A DNA stretch of 64,000 nucleotides, taken from NCBI GenBank assembly GCA_030760725.1, contig JASWHV010000008.1, positions 35,250,720-35,314,719 on the forward strand, written 5' to 3'. The stretch comes from Neostapfia colusana (lineage: Eukaryota > Streptophyta > Magnoliopsida > Poales > Poaceae). Shown piece after piece: positions 20,620 through 31,687 of this stretch (position 1 is the first letter of the stretch; every line of letters begins with the position of its first letter). The translations under genes and the position numbers were made by a program. Under the pieces are notes generated by a model. It had not been told where the DNA came from. It was given only the letters and a program-made list of their open reading frames with translations, and searched no databases.

Positions 20620-23600
20620 TTATGCATACAATCGCCTGAGTTGCTCAATGTTCCATGCGTTGGGGAGGAGATTTCCATTGATGTCAGCCAGGCGGTAGGC
20701 GCCGGGTAGGAGGACAATCAAGACGATGTGCATGCCCACCCATGGGGAAGACAACTTGTGTTTGTCCTTGTTTGTCTGGATCCTTCAAAGGACCAGATCT
20801 ACTGCTTGGAGGGCTCGAGGGTGGACTCGCCGCTCATGGTAGCGCCGCAATGCTTGTTGGTATTTCGCCGATTGCAGGAGTGCAACATCGAGGGCCTCGT
20901 CGAGCTCGTCGATGGAGTCCTGCCTTGCCTGCTCGGATAGGACTACTTCGTATGCTTTGGTTCGGGGTGAGTTGTATTGAGCTTGGTCGGTAGGACGACC
21001 TCCTCACTGTATGCCATAAAGAAAGGTGTGAAAATGGTGGAGCGGTTGGGCGTGGTGCGTAGGCTCCATAATACGGATGGCAGCTCAGTGGACCAGCGCC
21101 CAGCGCATTTGTTGAGGCAGTCGAAGATGCGAAGCTTGAGCCCTTGTAATATCAGTCCATTAGCCCGCTCGACCTGTCCATTGGTGCGCGGGCGGGCTAT
21201 AATTGCCCATTCGACCCAGATGTGGAAGCTGTCACAGAACTTAAGGAACTTTCTCCTTGTGAACTCAATGCCTTGTCGGTGATGATGGCATTTGACACCC
21301 CAAAGCAGTAGACGATGTCGTGGATGAAGCTCGTCGCTTGCTCTGACGATGCCACAACGAACGGTCTTGATTTGATCCACTTGGTGAACTTGTCAACTGC
21401 GACGAGGAGGACGGTGAAGGCCCTGGGCTCCTTCTTGAAGGGACCGAGGAGGTCACCCCCCCACACAGCGAAAGTCCAAGTGAGGGGGGGTGGTTTGGAG
21501 GTCCTAGGCCGGGGCATGTATCTGTCGGGCGAATTACAGGCAGCCCTGATAGGTACGCACAATTCACTCGGCGTCAGATACGGTGGTCGTCCAGTAAAAC
21601 ATCTGGCGGTACGCCTTCCCGACTAGGGACCTCGGGGCCACGTGATGCCCGCAGACCCCTTCGTGGATATTAAGGAGAAGTTCCTTTCCTTGTTCGCTCA
21701 GGATGCAACGTTGTAGGATCCCAGTGACACTCAGTCGGAAGAGCTCGCCCTCTATGAGGATGAACGTCTTGGCCAGCCGTGCAATTCGTCGAGCCTCGAC
21801 CTCCTCAGCGGGGAGTTTCCAAGTTGACAGTTACTCGATGTACGGGGCCTGCCATCCTAGTTTGGCGACGTTTACCTTGAGGTCGGGCTCGGTCAGGCGA
21901 GCCGGTCACGTCTCTTCAACACGGACGGACAGCTAGATGAGATTGATGATGAACACACCTGGGTGCGGGGTCTCACGGCTGGAAGCAAGTTTAGCTAATG
22001 CGTCGGCTGCGCTATCATCCCATCTCGGGACGTGGCTGAGCTCGAGTTCTTCGAATATATCTTTCAGCTTCCACACCTCTTGACAGTAGGGCTCCATGTG
22101 CATATCATGACAGCTCGACTCCTTCATCATCTGATTGATCATGAACTCGGAGTCGCCGTGTATGTAGAGGCGCCGCATCGAGCTCGGTCGTGATGTGGAG
22201 TTCATTGAGGAGGGCTTCATACCCTGCGACGCTGTTGGTTACTTTGAAATGCAATCGCCACACGTATTGGAGCCGAGTCCCCTCTGAGAAATGAGGACGA
22301 CAGCACTTGCCGCGCTATTGAGGGTTAGCGACCCGTCGAAGTACGTCGTCCAATATTTATAAAAGGTCTGGCTGGGGGACGCCTGTGCCTCCATCCACTC
22401 AGCGATGAAGTCGGCCATGGCTTGGGACTTGATCACCATCTCGGGGAAGTAGGATATGTCGTATCCCATGAATTCCAGCGCCCACTTCACGATCCTCCTG
22501 GACGAGTACCGGCTGTTGATGATTGCTATGAGCCCATGTGCAGTCACCACCCGCACTGGGTGGCACTAGAAGTAGTGTAGGAGCTTTCACTTCCTTATGA
22601 TGATGGCGTATAGGAGCTTCTGCATATGTGGATACCGTATCCTGCAGTTGGACAATGCCTTGCTCACAAAGTAGACCGGCCTTTGGACCCGGTGGTCATG
22701 CTCGGGCTCCTTCCGCTCCATGACGAGGGCGGTGCTGACCACTTGACCGGTGGCCGTAATGTAGAGGAGGAGCGGCTCGTCCAGTTCAAGCGACGCTACT
22801 ATGAGGGGACTGGTGAGGAAAATCTTCAGGTCATCGAGGGCTTGCTAAGCTTTCTCCGTCCATCTGAATGGTTGGGACTTCTTCAGGAGCTTGTAGAGGG
22901 GCAGCCCCTGCTCCCCGAGCCGGGCGACAAAACGGCTCAGGGCTGCAAGGCAGCCCATCAACCTTTGCATGCCCTTGACATCACTTATGGGACCCATGTT
23001 GGTGATCGCCGTGATCTTCTCGGGATTAGCTTCGATGCCATGCTCCAAGCAGTTTTCCTCGATGGACGCTGAATACACACTTCTCGGTGTTGAGCTTAAT
23101 GTTGTTGTGGCAGAAATTGACGAAGGTCTCCTCGAGGTCGAGGATGAGGTTGGCCGCCCTTTTCAATTTTACCATGATGTTGTCGATGTAGACTTCGAGG
23201 TTTTGCCCGATTTGCCGCTGGAAACACTTCTGCATGCATCTCTGGAATTTTGCTCCTGTATTTTTCAGCCCAAAGGGCATCCTCACATAGCAGTAGAAGC
23301 CAAAGCGCGTGATGAATGCCGTTGCCCGCCGCTCTTCCTCGCAGAGTGGATCTGGTTGTACCCTGAGTAGGCGTCGAGGAAGCACAGGGTTTCGCTCCCT
23401 ACGGTGACGTTGATGACCTGGTCGATGTGAGGCAGCGGGAAGGGGTCTTTCGGGCACACCTTGTTAAGGCTCGTGTAGTCGATGCACATCCTCCATTCTC
23501 CGCTCTTCTTCTTGACGAGCATAGGGGTTTGTATTTCCTCGATGAAACCGGTTGATAAGAGTTTGCCAATTTCAACCCCGATGGACAGCCACTTCTGCTC

Positions 23601-24420
23601 ATCAAAACGATGCAACCTTTGTTTGACAGGCTGGGAGCCCGGCTTGATGTTGAGGGTGTGCTCGGCGATCTCTCTGGCATATCTGAAGGCTGCCAGGCAA
23701 AGACGTCCTGGTTGGAGCGCAGGAACCCGATTAGCGTGGCTTCTCGTTCCTGGCCTAGGGTGGTTCCCACCCGTATCATCTTTGATAGGTCTTCAGGGTC
23801 GATCCAGACCACCTTCGTGTTCTCCGCGGGTCGGAAGGTTTCAGATGCGGCAGTGAGGTCGAATGTGCTTCCAATTGCGTGCTGTCGGAGCACACTGAGT
23901 TCTATCACTTCAACCGCTGTTGACGCCAGCTCGCATGCATCCTGTTCGCATAGGAGAGCTCGTTGTACATTTGATTCTAAGCTGATGACTCTCTTGGGAC
24001 CAGGCATCTTCATTTTGAGGTAGGTTTAGCTCGAAATGGACATGAACTTCGCGTAACATGGCCGTCCTAATACGGCGTGGAAGGATTGTAATCGGGGACC
24101 TTGAACGTGAGGATCTCCATGCGGAAGTTTGTTTTTTTTCCCTGAAGGTGTCGGGGAGGTCGACTTCTCCGAGCGGCATCACCTATCCGCCAGGACTGAT
24201 GCCATAGAAGGGCGCTTGATCCGGCCGAAGTGGGAGTGTGGGATCCTTGTATCGTCGAAGGTCTTGACGTACAAGATATTGAGGCTGCTTCCGCTGTCCA
24301 TTATTACCTTGGCCAGCCATTTGGTGCCGACTATCAGTTCCATGATTAGGGGCACACGCCCAGCTTGTGAGAGATGGGCGGGGTGGTCGGCCTGGTCGAA
24401 AGTCATCCTCATCCCCATAC
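20620..24420 (-). pseudogene. pol: pol of Tat element D (protease-RT-dual RNase H-integrase), broken
   Basis: On the minus strand: protease IMDSGSSLNILYV (near 24290); RT with CIDYTSLNKVCPKDPFPLP (23490) and a catalytic box YIDN (23179-23190) where the family has two Asp; and a first RNase H/connection region ending near 22845. A second, archaeal-type RNase H follows, with YFDGSLT (22345), YIHGDSE and DDSAADALAKLAS, which is diagnostic of the Tat lineage. Integrase (21600-20943) keeps GGDLLGPF, IITD and GQVERANG. The C-terminus reads GAYRLADINGN...WNIEQLRRLYA and stops at 20620. Multiple frameshifts occur (near 24180, 23450, 22240 and 21290). Gag is absent upstream. Confidence 0.9.
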
Positions 24421-24807
24421 CAACGAAGGGGTCATGTGGTGGCTGCTATGGCGATTTTGACTTCCCGGACGTCGTGGGGAGGTGATGGAACAGGCTCGGT
24501 CATTCCTTCGTGGGAAGGCGGTCACCTAATGCTGGTGCTTTTTCCGTAGCCGTGGGTCAGTACGCCTGTTGGGGGCGAAGCGACCAGCCGCCCACCGAGG
24601 ACCTGAGGGATGCTCGCGTCGTGGGCAAATGGATCCCGGCTTCTCGGTCGTGCGGTCCGGCTCTGGAGGCGGGCAGAAGCATATTCCAAAAGGCCATCGT
24701 CGCCAGCGATGAAGTCAAGGTCGCCGAAGGATATCTTTAGGCCGGTTGCGAAGGTTGATCAGAGTGGAGCCATCGAGGCGATGAAGAATGGAACGCACAG
24801 TGGTTCC
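24421..24807 (-). other. Leader of element D with gag deleted
   Basis: Less than 400 bp lie between protease and the primer-binding site, far too little for a gag gene. Reading frames here do not resemble gag. This marks an internal deletion. Confidence 0.7.
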
Positions 24808-24826
24808 CCCTACCTGGCGCGCCAAC
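24808..24826 (-). other. Primer-binding-site region of element D
   Basis: The minus strand reads TTGGCGCGCCAGGTAGGGGG directly after the LTR end. This is the usual position and resembles the sequence seen in grass Tat elements. I have not assigned the tRNA. Confidence 0.7.
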
Positions 24827-25560
24827 TGTCGGTGTTCGTATTTCCGACTAGTAACAAATGTATCACGTGTTCTTCTTTGAGGTGACCTAGCTAAGAACAC
24901 AAAGGAATCATCCTGGTTCAGGCAAGGTGCCCTAAATCCAGCCTGGGGTGTCTCGCTGTTATTTCTCAAGAATGGTGGTGGTTCTTACAAGTGTGAGAGC
25001 CTGTCCCTAGGGGATCGACCGACCTCTCTCTTTATATTCCCTCTCTCTCGTCCTCTCTCGAATTACAAATGGGATGGCGGTCGTGGGAACATGGACGGCT
25101 TGTCCCGTCGTCCGTTCGACAGGGTACTTGATGGGGTCGCCATACCCGTCGTCTGTCGCCGCGCCTACTCCTGTCTTGTTGTTGGGGTAGACCATACCGG
25201 GGCTCACGCGTGCCTCGCGTAATACTCCTCTTCGTTTCCGGCGGAGGTGACAGATATTCAATGTCGTGGCCTGGGGTGGCACTTGAGTGCCTTACCACTT
25301 GGGCTAGCCGATGCTTGCTCCGCATTGAAGACCATATACTCCTCGGCTATTCGAGGTGGGGCTCGGGCCTTCCCCGCGGGATTTTCCTTTCGTCTGCGCC
25401 CTGACAGCGAGGCTCTTGGCTCGCCCCAGGGGTCGGGTCTGGAATCTCTGTCCTATCCGCTCCGTCTTCCCCCGAGCTTGGGCTCGGGCCTGCTCCTTCG
25501 GCGTCCTTCGAGGGGAGGCCTCCCGCATCTCCCAAGGGGTCAGGATCGGCAACCCCGTCA
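24827..25560 (-). repeat. 5' LTR of Tat element D (734 bp)
   Basis: On the + strand it runs from TGTCGGTGTTCG to AACCCCGTCA. It is bounded by the primer-binding site on the left and the target duplication GAAGC on the right. The minus-strand TATA box ATATAAA is at 25031-25037, at the same LTR position as in the other copy. Confidence 0.93.
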
Positions 25561-25905
25561 GAAGCACATTAGGAACAACCCTTACCTTAGCTTAACTCTC
25601 AATAGGACTATCTTACCTTTAGAGTAGATTGCTTTAGTGTGTGTCACATTACCCCTTGATATCTTTTTATCCACCCTACTTTGCTTCCTACTAGAACACC
25701 CTATTCTATTCATGACCTTGCTACCCTTTACCTTCCTTTGTGAAAATACGATGCCCTAGGAAATACTCTTGAGTGAAATGCTATAGCGGTATTTTCCGTG
25801 CGCTTGCGGAACTCATCTTGCTTTGGTCTCAGGTTAGCCTAGTTGTCATTAACATTTGTAGCATCCATTGCCAGGATGAACTATAGTCATTAAGAAATAC
25901 CAACA
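25561..25905 (+). repeat. Athila-type LTR C, fragment 2 (right end)
   Basis: Matches 31135-31463 (GCACATTAGGAACAAC..., CTTGCGGAACTCATCTTGCT, CATCCATTGC..GGATGA) and ends in the same terminus AATACCAACA. No primer-binding site follows, so this is a 3' LTR or a solo LTR. It stops inside chromovirus RNase H sequence, giving candidate target duplication GATAG (25906-25910). Confidence 0.88.
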
Positions 25906-27436
25906 GATAGCACTAATAAAGGACTATGATGTGGAAATAAACTACCATCCAATACAGGTGAACGTTGTAGCAGATGCCTGAAGTCGGAAAACACATTGCC
26001 ACCGACTAACGGTAGAAGAGTTACTGCCCGAACTATGTAATGAATATAAATGGATCAATCTAGGGTTTGTTAATAAGATGGAGGTTATGGAAGTGAACTC
26101 GATATTAGAACAAGAAATATGAGAAGGTTAGCTAGCAAACGAGAAAATAAAAGATATCAAGGAACATGCCCGAGAAGGCATTGAAAAATATTTCATGGAG
26201 GATGAGCATGGCACAAAATGTTTAGGCAAAAGGATTTGTGTGCCTGATGTGAAGCACATTCGAGACACGATATTAAGAGAGACAATCGACTCAACATATT
26301 CTATTCATCCAGGTTGCACCAAGATGTGCAAATACTTGAACACTTAATATTAGTGGCATGGGATGAAGAGAGATATAGCGGAGTATGTTGCCTTGTGTGA
26401 CACTTGCCAGCGGGTCAAAGCCGATCATTAGTGATTTGCTGGACTACTGCAACCGTTAAACATACCCAAATGGAAATGGGTGAAATTGGCATGAATTTCA
26501 TAGTTGGACTATCACACACCCAGTCGGGATATGACTTGATTTGGGTCATAATTGACCGCCTAACAAAGGTAACACATTTAATTTTTGTCAGGACCACCTA
26601 TAGCGGTGTCAAGTTCCGCGTATCATTCTTAGACTGATGGAAAAATTGAGAGGACAAATCAGATACTAGAATACATATTGAGAGATTGTGCTTTGATGTA
26701 CGAACATAGTTGGGGCAAGAGCTTGCCATATGCCGAATTCTTATAAAAACAATTATTAGGCCAGTTTGAAAATGTCACCGTTTGAGGCCTTATATGGAAG
26801 GAGATGGAGAACACCCTTGTTATGAAACTAGATCGAAGAAAGCCAGGTCACTGGACCCGAAGTTATACGGGTAGCGGAGAGACAAGTAAAGATCATACGA
26901 GAGAACCTAAAGGCCGCACAGTCGCACCAATAGGGGTATGCGGATAACCGACGGAGAGACCTAACCTTTAGAGTCAGAGATTTCATGTAGCTCAAGGTGA
27001 GACCCATCAGAGGTCACCGATGTTTCAATCTCAAAGGCAAGCTAGCACCTTGCTAGATTGACCCGTTTCTAACGTTAGCTACACGAGGAGAAGTGACATA
27101 TCAGTGAGAGCTACCACCGCATCTTTCAGATGTACATGGCATGTTCCTCGTGTCTCAATAAATTAAGTGTCTAAGAGTAGCTAAGGAGCAAGTATCGAAA
27201 GATGAGATAAAATTTAGGGAAAATCTCACCAAAATAGAGTAGCCTATCACAATTTTGGATACAATCGAAAAGGTCACGAGGAACAGGGTGATTTGCATGT
27301 GCAAAGTGCAGTAGAGTCACCATACAGAAGGAGAAGCTACATGCGAACGTGATGGAAATTTTAAGGCAGTGTTTCCTCCTGTCTTCTCCGATCCGTTCGA
27401 ATCTCGAGGGCCAGATTCATTTCAGGGGGGTAGGTT
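25906..27436 (+). pseudogene. pol: Chromovirus pol fragment E (RNase H tail, integrase, chromodomain relic)
   Basis: The oldest visible layer of the left cluster. It starts within the RNase H C-terminus (LIKDYDVEINYHP...NVVADA) because LTR C is inserted there. Integrase follows: STYSIHPGCTKM, WHGMKRDIAEYVALCDTCQRVKADH and MNFIVGLSHTQSGYD. An internal deletion near 26600 joins TTYSGVKF to a SQTDGKIERTNQILE-type segment, removing the region of the second catalytic Asp. A frame-shifted relic of a chromodomain (PITILDTIEKVTRNRVI, HHTEGEATCERD) is seen at about 27239-27350. Many stops. It ends at a polypurine tract (CAGGGGGGTAGG, 27424-27435). Confidence 0.88.
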
Positions 27437-27715
27437 TGTAAACCCTATTTTTTAATTTCAAGAAAAAAATTATCTTTAAATATAAATTTAGGATTTATAT
27501 ATTAGATAGAAATTATTTCTATAAGATCTAAATAAAATAAATATGCATTTCACCCTCGATATACATTTTATCCAAGTTAGGAATTGTTCCAATAGAAAAA
27601 AAGATAGGAAGGAAATAGAAACAATCAATTCGGCCATTGGGTGCTAATCTTTCTACTTGGCTCAAAGTCCACATCAACAAGAGTTGGGCTACAGTTGAAA
27701 GAGATGGACCGACCA
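27437..27715 (+). repeat. Start of the 3' LTR of chromovirus E, truncated
   Basis: TGTAAACCCTATTTTTTAAT follows the polypurine tract directly. The sequence is AT-rich. The far end is not defined: Sirevirus gag sequence is recognisable from about 27716, so the LTR is truncated or interrupted near there. Confidence 0.6.
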
Positions 27716-28560
27716 TGAAGTGGTCAAGAGGATGATTAGAGCTTTCATGTTGTGGAACCTCACACTTTGCACTTTGATCCGTGAAAGTTAATTTCAATAC
27801 CATGTCACCCGATAAAGTCCTTGGTAAGATTGTCAACATTAAGATGATGGAGAAGAAATCTCAATTTGTGAAGAACTTGTATAAAGTAAGCTCATACAAA
27901 AAAGCATGACATTGCTTTCAAGGCATCCAAAAAGTCAAAAGGCAAGGAACTGCAAGAAGTGAGATCAAATGAAGAATAAAGTGATGATGAGAGCTCCGAC
28001 ATGGATGATAAAGAGATGGCCCTCTTCATTAAGAAATTCAATAGGATGATGAGTAAGAAAGGGCCACAAGTCATGAGAGCAAGTCCAAGGATAAGACAAG
28101 ACAAAGGACGTATCGAGCTTGCTACAAATGTGGCAAGTATGAGGATTACATTGTAAATTTCCTATACGAGAAGAAAGTCGAAGATGATGGCAAGAACTAG
28201 AATGATTATTAGTAGTAGTCATGATAATAGTGATAGTAGTTGTGATATTAATTTATATTTAAAGGAATGAGTAAAAAGACTATTACAAAATGGAGAGCTT
28301 AATCGATGAATTAGTTGATAGGGAGGAGCTTCTCAACAAGCAAGAATAATTGCTCATCCTTGAGAAGGAGATAAACCTTGAGCCTTAGAGGATCCTAAAA
28401 CTTGAAAAAGAGAAGAGTAAGAAACTAGACTTAGAACTTGCATCATGCAAGGGGACATGTACAAGTCTCAAGAGCTAACATATTGCTCTTCAAGATGAGT
28501 CTGAGAGTTTGTCAAGAAATCACAAATGTATTCAAGTGCAATTTTGGACTCTCAAGCCTA
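27716..28560 (+). pseudogene. gag: Sirevirus gag fragment F
   Basis: Recognised from EVVKRMIRAF, then NFNTMSPDKVLGKIV and MMEKKSQFVKNLYK (27790-27885), IAFKASKKSKGKEL, and KEMALFIKKFNRMMSKKG (28010-28065). The zinc knuckle at 28120-28161 reads CYKCGKYEDYIVNF, so the His and last Cys ligands are lost. The C-terminal coiled-coil portion (LIDELVDREELLNKQE, ILKLEKEKSKKLDLELASCKG) runs to about 28560. There are many stops and frame changes. No protease or LTR belonging to it is visible; it is an orphan fragment. Confidence 0.8.
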
Positions 28561-30062
28561 GTGTATGTTCTTATAAAAGGGGCAGTGAGGTCAGTAATGG
28601 TGGTACAGGGAGGGGGTGAGGCGACAACAGCGTGAGGAGGGGCAGCGGATGATGAGGGGAGGCATTGAATGGATAAGGAAAGATAGGAGAGTAAAGAGAG
28701 AAAAATGAAAATAATTAAAGAGAGAAAAAAGAAACATGAAAAGAATTGAGTTGATTTTCTAAACAAAAAATGCAATATTATTGAGTGTTATATGATATAA
28801 TATAAAATATAAGGTAGTTATACGATTTAATAAAAATATATAGTAGTGTATAGGTCCACGACGGGTAGAAATATTCAATTAAATTAGAGGACAGTGTGTA
28901 CGGTCTGGGGATCCAGTCTATATCATGTCTTATTTTTATATTTTAGGACATTTATATAGCCACCACCCTGCATTGCGTCAGTGACTTGGCCACTCGGGGT
29001 GGCGATTCCGGCCCACCGCTCCTAGCCCGTTTGCTTCGCTTCCGTTCTCTTCCCTCCCCACTCATCTGCCATCGGAGCTAAATTTTCTGGCACAACCTGC
29101 ACAACGGGCAATTGGCAACGGTGGTGGGGTCTCCGGCGATGGTGCCCCCTAGCTTCCCCCTCCACTAGAGATGATGGCTAACAAGTGCAAGGAGATATGG
29201 ATCCACGCAATTTCCGCAACACCTTTTGCATCGCGGGCCATGCCGCCAAGATGTAGGTAACGTTCTTTTGCTGGTAGTGTTCATGGTGATCTGGGAACCT
29301 TGGTGAAAGGGGCGACGTGGATCGGGATCGGCGGTACGGTCTGGTGGTCACGTGGCGCGGTGCCTATGGCCTTTGGATCAGCTTCCATCATCACCTCCCT
29401 TACAAGCTCCTTCAGCCCGTGACCTGCAATCTCGTATCCACAGGATCGGTGTTGGCATATTTATCCGAGATCATTCGCATGGCTACGGTGTCGTGAGGAT
29501 CTATATACGAGAAGGAAAATTTTGTCAAAATCAATTAATGACAATAGATTCTCATTGATTGAGCCCTTAATGAATGCATATGGTGAATTCGAGAAAATTT
29601 CTATTATAGAACTCCCATCGTGCGGCTCGACGAAAGATACCTATTATGATGGATTTGACAAAATTGGATTTCTAAAGTTGACACACCATTAAAATAATAT
29701 TATGTCCTAATTGAACTCATTCTATTCATTTTCTATTTTTTCTATTTTTATACCAGCTGAAATGACCATATCGGCCCCGCTCCGAGCTCTATCTCCTGCT
29801 CCCGCCGCTGCCCTTGCCCGGTCGCCGCCGCCCCCTTAATCTTCTCTTCATCGGCCCCGCTCATTGCCTCCGCCACCTACTCCCCCTTAAAGCGCCCCTG
29901 CTCCCCCCGCCCCCATTGGCGGTCGTTAGGTACTAATTTCAACCGTCAATATTACTCAATTATGTGAAGGAATAAACTTTTCTTGCAAGCATTACCCTTA
30001 CAAATAGCGTAGTTTCACTTCTACCTGTAAAGAATTGTGCATGCAGGGAATATATCCAAAGT
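28561..30062. other. Unassigned sequence, about 1.5 kb
   Basis: Three textures: AT-rich with simple A/T runs (28650-28960), GC-rich (28960-29470), then AT-rich to 29760 and a C-rich stretch (29770-29930). I find no domain, LTR end or terminal inverted repeat. The GC-rich part could be a captured exon (a GTAGGTAACG splice-donor-like site at 29253) but no protein match is evident. It could also be remnants of element E or F. Confidence 0.4.
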
Positions 30063-31463
30063 TGAGTAGGATTTAGGGAGCAATCCTAAAATATACACTT
30101 CCAACCAATCAGAGGACAACACGTGGTAGTCCCAAGATCCAATGGCCCACTTACATGAGTATCCGAGGGATTCCAACGGCGTATCACCCGGTAAACACCT
30201 ACGGGTCCACCTAGAAGCCACCCAATGGAAACACACCAACGTTGGGGCCACACTAGGGTCGGCCGAACCCCTGGTTCAACCGACCTGGTCTTGCCCGCAA
30301 ACTCGGTCATCTTCCACGTGTTGACTCCCTGCGGCTCCCTAAGGTTGGTTCTGGTTGATTCGCGCGCATAGTCTAGCGGGAACCGACCTCAATTCATGTA
30401 TAAATAGGACCCATACCCCTCACTTCTCACATACACCACTTGAGTAATACTCTCTTATATACGCACTCTATCCAAGTCCTTAGTGGAGTTTAGGCTGTAG
30501 GAAGGAGCCTCTAGTTCCCAAATCTACTTTGGGAAAGGTATGGCTCATGTATCTTCTTCTTTGTTTATGACTTTGTTCTTATTAATCATATTAGTATTCT
30601 TTTATTCATATGCTTGGATAAAGCTTGTCTTGTTTGATTGTGGAATCCATGCATGTGGTAGGTTTAGATGTTATTATGATAGTATAGTAACATTGTTATT
30701 ATGTTATCATAAACACCATAGGCCTCCACTATAGTCTAATTAGGTGTTATATGAATATGTTAGTATGAATAATATAGCGCTTGGTCCCAGCATTGATTCA
30801 ATGATGTTTAGGTTAGTCATTGCCTTAGGATGGTAATGGTACTGCAGCTCCTAAAATATTTACTTAGCATGCAAGCGTGGTGCTTGGATAGTTAAGTAGC
30901 GTTGGATGTCTCGTAGACCCACAGATTGTAGGGGTAGGCGGAAGGTGGTGACAACCCTGTCCATCAATTGTAATCCCCCAAGTTCGTCTGTGCCACATGC
31001 TCTTGGCGGGAGTCGCGCTGGTATTACCAGGGATAAGCCCATGCCCTTTATGTTGGACCACTAGGCCCTAGTATTCACTACTAGCATACTGATATGTACA
31101 CTACTAGACTATGCATATGTATATTTAAAGCACATTAGGAACAACTCCTTACCTTAGTTTAACCCCTATAGACTATCTTATCTTTAGAGTATATTTCTTA
31201 GTATGTGTCACACTACCTACCCCATTGCTATCCTTTTTTACCCATCCTCCTTTGTTTCCTACTAGAATATCCTATCCTACCCATCATCTTGCAACACTTA
31301 ACCTTTCTTTGGGAAATATGATACCCTAGGGTGAAATGCTGCAGTGGTATCTTCGGTGCACTTGCGGAACTCATCTTGCTTTAGCCCTAGGTTAGCCTAG
31401 TTGTAATAAGCCTTGATGGCATCCATTGCAAGGATGATCACTAGACGTTAGTAAATACCAACA
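30063..31463 (+). repeat. 5' LTR of Athila-lineage element H (about 1.4 kb)
   Basis: The end (AATACCAACA, 31463) is firm because it equals the end of LTR C at 25905 and a primer-binding site follows. The start is approximate: TGAGTAGG at 30063 is the best TG start, and clear similarity to the right LTR begins at ACACGTGG (30118). It has a TATA box at 30398 and a G-box at 30117. The body shares GTGGAGTTTAGGCTGTAGGA and CTTGGTCCCAGCATT with the right copy. Confidence 0.8.
30398..30407 (+). promoter_or_regulatory. TATA box of element H 5' LTR
   Basis: GTATAAATAG. The same site in the right LTR is at about 37014-37023. Confidence 0.75.
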
Positions 31464-31470
31464 AGCATTT

Positions 31471-31492
31471 CTGTCTCCGTTGTCGGGGAAGG
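31471..31492 (+). other. Degenerate tRNA-Asp-type primer-binding site of element H
   Basis: CTGTCTCCGTTGTCGGGGAA, eight bases after the LTR end, resembles the TGGCGCCGTTGCCGGGGA site usual in the Athila lineage, with several changes. Confidence 0.65.
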
Positions 31493-31687
31493 AACAGAAG
31501 TATCACATGATTTCTTACGATAGATTAGGATTCTAGTAGAGACCCAGTAGGATAACCCAATTTGTTTTTGCATTCCTTTGATGTGAAAACAGGGTAGTGT
31601 ATGAATGGTTTCCACTTGCCAACAAACTACATTAAAAATCCTGAATCACTTCTCAGAAGAGTTTGACCTCGTGTTGTTATTCCTCAA

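Larger units (their letters stand above)
15420..25560 (-). mobile_element. Ty3/gypsy Tat-lineage element D with antisense ORF, gag deleted
   Basis: Two LTRs (15420-16148 and 24827-25560) flank a minus-strand pol with a second RNase H and, on the opposite strand near the 3' LTR, an antisense gene. That layout is characteristic of grass Tat elements of the RIRE2/Grande kind. Flanks are GAAGT on the left and GAAGC on the right, a 5-bp duplication with one change. The interrupted target can be followed in the intact LTR copy at about 31125-31145, which supports both ends. Only about 400 bp separate protease and primer-binding site, so gag is missing and the element is non-autonomous. Confidence 0.92.

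Noticed and set aside
22626..23072. Plus-strand 148-codon ORF opposite the Tat RNase H
   Set aside because: It is a mirror of the minus-strand pol coding sequence. No independent domain.
28512..28775. Hydrophobic 87-codon ORF on the minus strand
   Set aside because: Composed of Phe/Leu/Ser from AT-rich simple sequence; no start context and no homologue recognised.
29161..29260. Possible captured exon with splice donor
   Set aside because: Short frames do not match a protein family I can name, and the donor-like site alone is weak evidence.
30540..30734. Hydrophobic 64-codon ORF in the Athila LTR
   Set aside because: It lies downstream of the LTR TATA box, but the corresponding right LTR copy has indels that break it, so it is not conserved.
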